From assembly GCA_905221605.1 (NCBI GenBank), contig CAJNDS010002301.1, positions 1,183,192 to 1,240,691 of the forward strand: DNA of 57,500 nt, written 5' to 3'. The translations under genes were made by a program, and so were the position numbers. Positions 9,388-17,606 of this stretch are shown here, in pieces. The notes under the pieces are model-generated. The model was not told the origin of the DNA. It ran no database searches and worked only from the letters and a program-made list of their open reading frames with translations. Source of the DNA: Symbiodinium natans. Lineage: Eukaryota > Sar > Dinophyceae > Suessiales > Symbiodiniaceae. Position 1 is the first letter of the stretch, and the number at the start of each line of letters is the position of its first letter.

Positions 9388-12300
9388 CTGCAAAATGCAT
9401 GTTCATGCATGCATGCATGCATGGAAAATTAATGCACCCCACGAATCCAACAGACAGAGCCATGCGTGCACCAATGCGACATGCAAGTTGACATGCGTGC
9501 ATGCACCCATGCAGGCATAACATGCGTCATTGCGTTCTCTCCTGCGTCGCTGCGGCTTGGGAATTCTCGACCATCACCATGGCATCCACAGCATCTCCCG
9601 GCATCGGATCGCGTTGTGTCTCCTGCAATTCGCAAATCGTACAAAACGCATGCATGCGCACACAAAAAACACATGTCATGGCCCCTTTCCTGTGGGGATA
9701 GAACGGGGACATCCACAGAAATCGCCTGCATGCGTGCACATGCATTGTGCATGCATGCAAAAACAAACTGCTATGGCACACATGCATGCATATGGATATA
9801 TATATATATGTATATATTTATATTTATATTTATATTTATATTTATTTATGTATATATATATATATTTATAAAAGTACACACAATATATAACATACACAAG
9901 AATGACATATACGATAATATATATATATATATATGTTTTCATAATTCATATAATATATAATGTAATATATATATATATATATATGCATGAACGCATGGAT
10001 GCCTCCCTGTCCTTTGTTTCTGCGGGCTCTGCCGTCTTAGCAGAAGCGTCGGAGGGCGTCTCCTGCATGCATGCGTGCCGCCACATATTATATATATATA
10101 TATATATAATACATATATATAATATATATACATATATATATATGTGCTCATATATGTATATATACATTATACTACTTAGAAATGTATGTAAGTACTATGT
10201 TGAATACATATAAATATATAAATATATATATATGAATTCGAATATATATATATATATAATATGTATATTATATATATATATTAATTTGATATACTAGATA
10301 ACTATATATATATATAACTAAAATTTATATTGTAATATTTATATTTATATGTTATATATAATATAGATTATAGATTGATGCATATAATATATATATATAT
10401 ATACAGCATGTTCCGCTTTGTCGGCAAGCAGCTGAAGGCCGCACGCCGGCTGTCCTCTGCCGCAGAGCATCCTGCAGCCTCCATGCTTGCATGCACCTCC
10501 ACCAGGGCAGACTGGGGCGACATCTCCTGCATGCCATGTGCACGCGTACTAATGCTCATAATCGCAAGAGATATATATATATATATAATATATATATGCT
10601 TGCACATGCATGACGGAATTCCTCGGAGGTGGCGGGCGGGCACGCGCTGAAACCCTTCGGTCCAGCCTGCAGCACAAGGTCCTGCGCGGCAGCAGAATCA
10701 CGCACGTGCCATGCATGCGCACAAGATTTTGCAATAAGCGTATACGCGGATGGAGCTGCATGTCCTCTATTCCTGTCCTGCATGCATGCAAACTGCAGTC
10801 GGGGGATGCGTCCTGCGTGCATGCATCCATGCGTGCATGCAAGATAGAATTAATTAATGCAAGCATGCATGCAACACATGCATGCATGGGTCCTCTTCCT
10901 CAAGAGGCTTGGCTGGCAAAGCATACACATGGTGGCAAACTCCACGCATATCAACAGCAAACAAGGCCCATGGCTCCAGCGGTTCCACGGCAGGATCCTC
11001 CATCTCCACCGGGCCCTCGGTGGTCGGAACCACACACTTACCTGGCAGGATCAAGGTCTCTTGCGACAGGCCCTCATCCGACTCCTCTTCTGCACTTGGC
11101 CACCCAGACGGGTTCCAATCCCAAGGCTCGCCCTCATCATCTGATTCCACCATGATCAGCGTGTCGGCAAGAGCAGGATCAGCAACCGCGCGAGCTGGTG
11201 TAGGCAGGGCCCGGGCCGGGCGAGAAACCTTCGGCTCCATGTCCACGTCGCCGATCTCATCGATCATGTCCTGCAGCTGCTGGGACCGATCCGGCACCTC
11301 CTGCCATGCATGCATGCACCATAGGCTTGTAAACGCATGCATCTCGGCACCAGCCGGCGCAAGACGTATACATGCATGCATGCAACCTTTGCCAGTCCTC
11401 AAGGCCCGGGCGCGAAACGGGGCACGTTGCCAGCTCAGGCATGCTGCCTGCAGCGCAACGCAAGACATGCACACAGACACACACACACACACATGCATGC
11501 TTAATATATATATATATATATATATAACATGTATATATATATATATGCATGCATGCAGGCAAAAAAAAAAATATATATATATATATAATATGTATATATA
11601 TATATATATATACTGCAATGCAACCAAATTGCCTGCGGATCCCTTACTCCACCACACTATTTCTACATCGTCTGCTTCTGCAGTTGCATCTGCAGCACCC
11701 TTTCGAAGATGAGCTCGAGTCTTCCGTGGATTCGGAAGCATTACAGCTCTCAAAGCGTCGGCAGCCTAAAGTTGGCTGTGTATACACGCGAACACAAAAA
11801 CTATAGTCTTAATGCATGCGTGCCGTCAACAATAAACCAAACGAGAAAACGTGACGGCCAGGCCTCCCCCTTTGTTTGGCGTTTGAGAGCACGGCGCCAG
11901 TACTCACGAGCGTACGACAAAAGACCATAGAGTGTGTATGCTTCCTTATCGCAATTCAACACGCATGCATTGCAGATCCTGCATGTCTCATGCAGACACA
12001 CGTGTGCATGCAAGCACTATATATATATATAGTCAAACTGCAAGCAAGCATCATCCGAGCACCATTTCTTCTTTTCACGAATGGTTTTCCCGTGTGAGAA
12101 ATGGCCTCGAGCCTCTTCATCGATCTTTGCGAAGACAAGTTGCAAACACAATACACTGATGTCTCCTGCAGATCGATGCATGCATGCGCTGAAACATGGC
12201 TACGGGCCATGCATGGAGCGCTCTCTGCAAGCGCATGTGCATGCAGTTTAACTATAATATTGCAAAAATCATTCATCCAAGGGTCCCTCAGGCGCAAGCT

Positions 12301-12592
12301 CAAAGATGCTGACAATCAGATCCATGTGGCTGGTCATGTTAACATAGGTGACTTTGGACGGTGTCCTTTAGCATCAAGTTTTTCAAAAAACATGCATGCG
12401 CTAAAAGGTTTCATGCATGCCTGCATGCAAAAAGAAAATGTTGAACTCTCGCTGAGGGTCGAAATGCATGGGAAAAGAGTGTTTCCTGGAGGCTTCCTGC
12501 TACTGCATCGCAACAAAGTTTCTGTTGGCAAGTGCAACTTCAGGAGACCTGAGCACAGTTTTTCGTCTTGCATGCATGCATGCATATTATAC

Positions 12593-12625
<33 letters not shown>

Positions 12626-12960
12626 ATAGTACAATTATTATACGCATTAAACATCTACATGCGTGCATGGAAATGAATGCCCCCAAGATGCCAGCCACAA
12701 CTTCTTCTTTCCCTTCAAGGGACGAAGCCATGGCGCTTCTTTCCACTCTGCACTTCAAACACAAGCTGCCCTGAGCAAAATGCCCTGTCACATACGCTGC
12801 ATCATGCATACACTCAGACAGAAGCTCAAAGCATGCATGCACAGCCATCACAGCTGCATGGGGGGGGCGAACCTCTGGAAACTCGACCACGAGGCATGCC
12901 AGAAAGGCCCGGTATTCATGAATGCATGCATGCAGCAAACCTACATTTAGTGGCTGCCCT
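8599..12960 (-). CDS. Gene D: unrecognised multi-exon nuclear-type protein (about 11 exons)
   Basis: Likely exons in coding order: ~12,920-12,665, 12,566-~12,440, 12,165-~12,075, 11,944-~11,825, 11,699-~11,620, 11,447-11,393, 11,300-10,893, 10,681-~10,615, 10,526-~10,410, 10,062-~10,003, 9,725-9,690, 9,622-9,542, 9,387-8,599 (stop TGA). Nearly all begin GAG, GAC or GCN after a TGCATGCAG-like acceptor. The exons that can be measured are multiples of three (36, 81 and 408 nt) with AG/GA donors, so joins are phase 0. The C-terminus is Lys/Glu-rich with KKQAKKAARKPTKKRK, a likely nuclear localisation signal; the middle is acidic. I recognise no family. More than one gene could be included, and the start is not identified. 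Confidence 0.5.
9542..9622 (-). CDS. Gene D exon (81 nt)
   Basis: Follows AATTGCAG; reads ETQRDPMPGDAVDAMVMVEN then SQAAATQ, ending CAG before GAGA (GA donor). 27 codons, phase 0. Confidence 0.6.
9690..9725 (-). CDS. Gene D microexon (36 nt)
   Basis: Follows CGCATGCAG; reads AISVDVPVLSPQ, ends CAG before GAAA (GA donor). Phase 0 at both ends. Confidence 0.55.
10003..10062 (-). CDS. Gene D exon
   Basis: Follows GCATGCATGCAG; reads ETPSDASAKTAEPAETKDRE. The donor is probably GC or GA. Confidence 0.55.
10410..10526 (-). CDS. Gene D exon
   Basis: Follows GGCATGCAG; reads EMSPQSALVEVHASMEAAGC then SAAEDSRRAAFSCLPTKRNM. The 3' end is not fixed. Confidence 0.5.
10615..10681 (-). CDS. Gene D exon
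   Basis: Follows CCGCGCAG; reads DLVLQAGPKGFSACPPATSE then EFR. Confidence 0.5.
10893..11300 (-). CDS. Gene D exon (408 nt)
   Basis: Follows CATGGCAG; 136 codons, phase 0. Reads EVPDRSQQLQDMIDEIGDVD, an acidic middle (LIMVESDDEGEPWDWNPSGW), and ends PLEEE before GACC (GA donor). Confidence 0.65.
11393..11447 (-). CDS. Gene D exon (55 nt)
   Basis: Follows GCGCTGCAG; reads SMPELATCPVSRPGLEDW with a GC donor. Confidence 0.5.
11620..11699 (-). CDS. Gene D exon
   Basis: Follows TTCGAAAG; reads GAADATAEADDVEIVWWSKG then SAGNLV. Confidence 0.5.
11825..11944 (-). CDS. Gene D exon
   Basis: Follows GCGATAAG; reads EAYTLYGLLSYAREYWRRAL then KRQTKGEAWPSRFLVWFIVD. This is the most domain-like segment of the gene, but I cannot name it. 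Confidence 0.55.
12075..12165 (-). CDS. Gene D exon
   Basis: Follows CGATCTGCAG; reads ETSVYCVCNLSSQRSMKRLE then AISHTGKPFVK. Confidence 0.5.
12440..12566 (-). CDS. Gene D exon
   Basis: Follows GCATGCAAG; reads EKLCSGLLKLHLPTETLLRC then SSRKPPGNTLFPCIS. Confidence 0.4.
12665..12920 (-). CDS. Gene D candidate 5' exon(s)
   Basis: Open frame reading YRAFLACLVVEFPEVRPPHA, then AYVTGHFAQGSLCLKCRVER and GKEEVVAGILGAFISM. It may be two exons joined by a readable intron. Confidence 0.35.
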
Positions 12961-13225
12961 GCCCCCCCCCCCCCCCTCCCCCTCTCATTGCAAAACTCAC
13001 GCATGCATGCTGACATTCTTTCACCTGCGCATCGGACACTTGAGCCACGCATGCCTTTAAGCTTCAAAAGTTGCACATATAGCTTTCATGCATGCACACA
13101 GATGGGATGCAACAATACAGCATGCATGCACTATATATGAATGACATTATATGCTTTAAGCTTCGGAAAGTTTTAAACACATCATGCATGCACCTGAGCT
13201 TTGAACCCACCACCCCTCCATGGCC

Positions 13226-14530
13226 CTACCCCCCCCCCCATGGCCCCTGGTCCGGCCCCTCGGCACGTGGTCCTTCCAAGGCCAGGGGTCGTGGCCTGTT
13301 ACTGGGGCATGCGGGGGGCCCGCCACGTGCACAGCACATGGCGGCACGTGCTGTGCAGGGGTCGGGGATCCTCAGGGCACAAGCCGCAGTGCTGACGAGG
13401 CCGGAACGCACTTCCGCAACAACCTCGCCTGGCTGGAGAGAGTGATCACACTCTTGGGCTGCAAGCAAAACAAACCCTTTACCCTCTCCTGTGGGCCAGA
13501 GACCTGGCACAGCCTCAACCCCACACTCAACCGGAAGCACAACCTCGGACAGGGATCCCTCTGCGGAGACTCCTGACTCCCGCACGACTGGCACCAGCAC
13601 CCCATCACCTGGCGAGAGCTCGAGCGGCTCTTCCCCGTCATAGCGGAGAAGCTCACGACTTCCGCCCCCAGGCTCGATGCATGACGCGTCGTCCAGGCTT
13701 GACAACCGCGCTTCAAAGGCATAGGCCCTGTCCTTCCGAGTCCTACTGTGATCCTCACATCTGGGCATCCTGATTCCCAGCGTGTCGAGGACATGAAAGT
13801 CGGGACCCGGCCTGAATCCCAAGCCCATCCTTCCGGCGCAGTCCAGCGCTCTGCCGCCGAGGATAAGTCCGTGCCAATCGGACGTGCCCCTGGCTGCGAT
13901 TTTACATCGCACGAAAATTTCGGTGTTGGGGCGACAATCGTCCGCCGTCCTGCCTTCCAGCAGCGTGACGCGCAAGACTGCTGCCCCCTTCAAAGGAACT
14001 GGGGCTCCCGAAGCAATTCCATGCACATATTCGGGGTGGACCCACTTCTCAAGTCTCACGACCGGGAAGCCAGGATCCTCAGTGCCGATCCCAAGCTCTG
14101 CAGCCCGGTTCATCATGCCTACCACGAGTTCCTCAGTCACGTGGTTTGCGCCGGCGCAACCGTCAAGCATGCACTCGACCTTACGGTCGAGGACCTGGAC
14201 CACCGTCCTGTACTGGTAGCCTCCTGGCTCGTTGTCCGCCAGGTTCCACCAGTCCTTCGGCAGATCGTCCAAGGTGGCGAACTTGTCCCGCCCGCCCTTG
14301 CTTAACGGAAGCGCGTGCTGCTGCACCGCGGCGTGTCCTGCGGCTCCTAAGACGCCTGAGCTGCCTATCTGGACACTGAACGCGGCGAAGGGGTTAGACA
14401 TGGAAGCACCGGAGGGCGGGGCCCAGTTGGCAGGCAAGGCCGGCGTCCCTCCTGAGGTCGTCAGGTTGTGGACCATGTCGCAGCTGGCTCCTTTCTTGCA
14501 CGACCCATTCTTGGAGAAAAAAGGGGCAAA
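13226..14530 (-). CDS. Retroelement second frame: rest of zinc finger plus retropepsin-like protease, truncated
   Basis: This frame is +1 relative to the Gag frame and continues it from a T6 run (14,517-14,522). It starts with the remainder of a second CCCH finger (SKNGSCKKGASCDMVH). A retropepsin-like domain follows, with CMLDGCAGANHVTEELV near 14,150-14,190 and the downstream ILGGRALD motif. The usual D-T/S-G triad reads D-G-C, so activity is doubtful. After the protease the frame runs on (QECDHSLQPGEVVAEVRSG) and becomes low complexity by about 13,350. No integrase, reverse transcriptase or RNase H follows, so the element is cut off at its 3' side. Unrelated antisense frames here are shadows. 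Confidence 0.7.
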   Translation of the reverse strand, partial: FAPFFSKNGSCKKGASCDMVHNLTTSGGTPALPANWAPPSGASMSNPFAAFSVQIGSSGVLGAAGHAAVQQHALPLSKGGRDKFATLDDLPKDWWNLADNEPGGYQYRTVVQVLDRKVECMLDGCAGANHVTEELVVGMMNRAAELGIGTEDPGFPVVRLEKWVHPEYVHGIASGAPVPLKGAAVLRVTLLEGRTADDCRPNTEIFVRCKIAARGTSDWHGLILGGRALDCAGRMGLGFRPGPDFHVLDTLGIRMPRCEDHSRTRKDRAYAFEARLSSLDDASCIEPGGGSRELLRYDGEEPLELSPGDGVLVPVVRESGVSAEGSLSEVVLPVECGVEAVPGLWPTGEGKGFVLLAAQECDHSLQPGEVVAEVRSGLVSTAACALRIPDPCTARAAMCCARGGPPACPSNRPRPLALEGPRAEGPDQGPWGGG

Positions 14531-16721
14531 CGGTGCCTGGTGGCTTTGCCGCGCCTTTGGCCGCAGCCTTAGGCTTTGCGTTGGCTTTTGCCTTGCCACC
14601 TCCCTTCCCTTTGCCTTTACCTTTCGCAGTGGCAAAGGTATGGTCACCCTTCTTGGCCGCGAGAGCTTTTCTGCGAAGCTCCTTGTCGTGGCTGTACGGG
14701 CAGGCATCCCCTTTCGGGCAATTCCCATGATCGCGAAAGTGGAAGCAGATCTTCTTGTCCGCTCCTTTGCCAGCTCCCTTCGACGTAGCAGCATACGTCT
14801 GGTCCGCGCCAGCTTTGGCCGCGGCAGCTGCTCCTTTCGCAGCAGCCTTCGCAGCGGCCTTGAGACTCTTAATCTCCTTCTGAGCCTCAGCCAGCGCGAC
14901 CGCCGGGTCCGCGCTCTGCGAACCGGTGGCCGTGTACACAGAGTGGGAAACAGCCCTGTGCGCTGCTTCTCTCTGCTCGTACTCCAGAACGACTTTGTGG
15001 CTCTCCTCCCAAGTCTGCGGTCCTCGCAACCCGCCATCCTTGGGGTCGCCAGGCCACAACCTTTTGTCGTTCCGGATCTCCTTTTGGAGATAAGGGGGCA
15101 TCTTGCGGAGGTATGAGAGATACAACTCTCGAGGGGTCTTCCCGAGACCTACTGCCTCAAGGTCCGCGATCGAGGCCTCAAACAAAGGCTCGAATTGGTG
15201 GCCTGTGAGCTTACCCTTAGCGAGAGAGGCGTGCTCACCATCCACGCGGACTTCTCTTTCCTCCCGCGATTCCCCGAACATCAAGTGTTTGTTCTTGATG
15301 CGGTCATACACCGCCTGTGGATCTGAGAGAACCTCTCCCGATTTCCACGCTGCGCGGTACGCGTTCGTGTACGTCTTCATGCGCGAGCCGCGGCAGCGCC
15401 CGCGTAGCGCTAACAGCTTTTCGCGCGCACTCATACCGCGACAGTTGTTGGCCAGCGCGCAGACGTCCTCGAACTCCTCGTAGAACAGGACAACGTCTCG
15501 CGCGTCCGACTTGTCGTCGGTCAGCGTCGGCCACGTGAGGTCAGTTTTGACCGTAGTTATGGAGCTTTGCCCGCCCCTCTGCGCTAACGCTTCTTTCAGC
15601 GCCTCAGTTTGGGCGGCGAGTGCGGCGGCGAGATCGCCCGCCGGGTGTTGGGACCCGGTCTGCGAACCTCCGCCGTCTGAACCTCGCTTCAGGGCTTCTA
15701 TCTCCATCTCTAGCGCAGCAAGCTTCGCGCGCAAAGGGGAATCGCCGTCCGTCGCGCCCAGGACACGGGCCGCGGAAGGACCACCTGCAACCTCAGCAGT
15801 GTGCAAACCTCCACGGTCCAATCCTACCCCCAACCCACTTGCAGTCGCAGGCTGTGGGAGCCCTGGGGAACGCGGCCCCACGGCTTCAACTGGCACATCG
15901 GACGGGGAGCTCCAAACCTTCTCTTGGCTCGAGCTTTCTTTTCCCCCTAACGCGAGGATAAGCTCCCCGATGCATTGGATTTCGCGCTGAATCTCCTCTG
16001 CGTCTTCGGGGTCCTCGCCACCGCGCAAAGCCGCGACCGAGAACCTGGTCCGCAGCCGACGGACCATCTTCGTAGGATGCCAGTCCCCGCCTATCTTGGA
16101 GAACTCATCCGCAAGGAGGGTGGCTTTGGTGCTTAAGGCGTCAAGGTCACGGGAGCTCACCGTGACTCCATGCGCTTTCAGCGCGAGGACAATCCGCGAA
16201 ACGCGCGTCAAGTAGTCCGCGACCGGTTCTTGGTCTGGACGGAAAATCGCGCGCAGCTCCGCCTGCAAGCCCTCTGCGGTGCCTGGCACTGAACCTGCTG
16301 TCGACGGCGGACCGGACGGTCCCGCCGGGCGGGACCCTGGTGCCGTAGCAGGGACATAGGCAGCACCGGTAGGGACCATGGCCAGCTCCCTAGCCGCGGC
16401 GCTGACGTCCACCCGCGGCGGACTGTCGCCTCCAGCGCCCGAGGCCTCAGGGACTAGCTCGGAGTCCTCTTCTTCTTCCTCTTCATCCTCGTCCTCCTCT
16501 TCGGCGTCATGGAGGAACTTCATGACTTTCCGCCAGAGAGCCGCCTCTTGCTCTGGCGTAGTGCTGACCCCATCCCGCTTGGACAATGGACGGCTGCCAG
16601 TCTCCCTACGCCACTTAAGCCAAGCGACGTAGCTCATCCGCTCGGGATAGGGAACGTCTCCACCCTCGATAGCTTCGAGGAGGGTGACGCCCTCAGCCTG
16701 ACCTGCAACCTCTGCGGACAT
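14394..16721 (-). CDS. Retroelement Gag-like protein with CCCH zinc finger
   Basis: A 775-codon frame. Residues ~1-90 are followed by a Glu/Asp-rich run; ~150-220 (IFRPDQEPVADYLTRVSRIV) and ~400-570 (VVLFYEEFEDVCALANNCRG, then YLSYLRKMPPYLQKEIRNDK) are helical and Gag-like. An Ala/Lys-rich stretch leads to a finger at ~655-675, C-x8-C-x5-C-x3-H (ICFHFRDHGNC PKGDACPYSH), then GKGKGKGGGKAKA. Dinoflagellate retroelements often use such CCCH fingers. The last ~45 codons after VCPFF are out of frame with the second finger, which continues in the +1 frame, so the natural product is probably longer. ATG at 16,721 is the first Met; no LTR was found. Confidence 0.75.
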   Translation of the reverse strand: MSAEVAGQAEGVTLLEAIEGGDVPYPERMSYVAWLKWRRETGSRPLSKRDGVSTTPEQEAALWRKVMKFLHDAEEEDEDEEEEEEDSELVPEASGAGGDSPPRVDVSAAARELAMVPTGAAYVPATAPGSRPAGPSGPPSTAGSVPGTAEGLQAELRAIFRPDQEPVADYLTRVSRIVLALKAHGVTVSSRDLDALSTKATLLADEFSKIGGDWHPTKMVRRLRTRFSVAALRGGEDPEDAEEIQREIQCIGELILALGGKESSSQEKVWSSPSDVPVEAVGPRSPGLPQPATASGLGVGLDRGGLHTAEVAGGPSAARVLGATDGDSPLRAKLAALEMEIEALKRGSDGGGSQTGSQHPAGDLAAALAAQTEALKEALAQRGGQSSITTVKTDLTWPTLTDDKSDARDVVLFYEEFEDVCALANNCRGMSAREKLLALRGRCRGSRMKTYTNAYRAAWKSGEVLSDPQAVYDRIKNKHLMFGESREEREVRVDGEHASLAKGKLTGHQFEPLFEASIADLEAVGLGKTPRELYLSYLRKMPPYLQKEIRNDKRLWPGDPKDGGLRGPQTWEESHKVVLEYEQREAAHRAVSHSVYTATGSQSADPAVALAEAQKEIKSLKAAAKAAAKGAAAAAKAGADQTYAATSKGAGKGADKKICFHFRDHGNCPKGDACPYSHDKELRRKALAAKKGDHTFATAKGKGKGKGGGKAKANAKPKAAAKGAAKPPGTVCPFFLQEWVVQERSQLRHGPQPDDLRRDAGLACQLGPALRCFHV

Positions 16722-16742
16722 TGCCGCAACACAAGGCGAAAA

Positions 16743-16826
16743 GCCGCGCCTTGGTTAGCAGGCCGCAGGCGTGGCACGCGAAGCGCCGCGCCTTGGTTAA
16801 CAGGCCGCAAGCGTGGCACACAGTCC
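16743..16826 (-). repeat. 42-bp tandem duplication 5' of the Gag frame
   Basis: Two near-identical 42-bp units containing GCCGCGCCTTGGTTA and GCAGGCC, starting at 16,743 and 16,785, just upstream of the Gag ATG in its presumed leader. Confidence 0.85.
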
Positions 16827-17106
16827 ACGCGTCCAGGTCACGGACCGCGACAGACAAGCAAAGCAATGCTTGCCCACTCGGGCCGTAGGCACAAGAGCTG
16901 TACGCTTCCCAGAACAGCCCCCAATTGTGAAGTCGACCAGCACTGGACTTGCACTAAGCCAATGCAATCACAGCCCGGTCACGCTGTTTTACGACTTCGT
17001 GAGTCCAAGCACTTGTGCAGCTACGCCTGAGTGCGTCCGGTCGGACCGCACAGCAACCTAGGAGCTACTGTACGACTCTACCGTGCTCAAAGGCACAAGC
17101 TCGGTA

Positions 17107-17119
17107 CTTGAGCCAAAAT
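17107..17119 (-). other. Possible dinoflagellate spliced-leader relic
   Basis: The minus strand reads ATTTTGGCTCAAG, identical to the last 13 nt of the conserved dinoflagellate spliced leader as I know it. It lies about 390 bp upstream of, and on the same strand as, the Gag frame. A relic would mean the element, or its 5' part, came from a trans-spliced mRNA. A chance match is possible but unlikely at this place and orientation. Confidence 0.5.
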
Positions 17120-17400
17120 ATTGGCATTGTTACGAATTGCAAAACTACACATGCAAGGGAAAACTACAAGCTGCACTAGCACTAAGCAAGCACTCAATGC
17201 ATGCTTTGACCTGCTCACAGTATGCATTATGTTTTATGTATCTTTATTTACGTGCTCGTTTATGTAGATACTGTAGACATGTTCATGTTTGTCATATGCA
17301 ACGTTTGCGAAGGTTGTGTAACCATCGCAGAGCGTTCTTAACGGGAGGGGAATGGGCAGTAGTCTCAGCTCATTCCAGCAGCGAAAATCCCAGCAAGAAG

Positions 17401-17606
17401 GCAGTATCCTCTTCATCGACGAGGCCCACACACTGATCGGGGCCGGGGCCACCGGTTCGAGCCCTCAGAACGCGGCTGACATTCTGAAGCCTGCGCTGGC
17501 GCGCGGCCAGCTGCAGTGCATCGCCGCTACGACGATGGAGGAGTATTTCCAGTACTTCTCGCGGGACGCTGCCCTGGAAAGGAGGTTTGAAGTGGTGGAG
17601 GTGGAG
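17401..17606 (+). CDS. ClpC-like exon 1 in window: D1 Walker B to sensor region
   Basis: Reads [20 protein letters not shown], then [20 protein letters not shown], then [14 protein letters not shown]. These are hallmark ClpB/ClpC first-domain motifs. The acceptor is AGAAG and the donor GT. Confidence 0.9.

Larger units (their letters stand above)
830..13180. repeat. Dispersed TGCATGCA palindromes and TA runs in introns of the minus-strand genes
   Basis: Dozens of copies of TGCATGCA and its extensions (CATGCATGCATG) alternate with TA microsatellites between the exons. They are almost absent right of 13.2 kb (a rare exception is near 49,649). On the minus strand the motif often ends as TGCATGCAG or TGCATGCAAG directly before an exon, so it forms the 3' splice site. 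It is both an intron marker and a likely splice signal. Confidence 0.85.

Noticed and set aside
14232-16632. Plus-strand open frames up to ~290 codons opposite the Gag element.
   Set aside because: Shadows of the minus-strand Gag/protease frames caused by high GC; no recognisable motifs.
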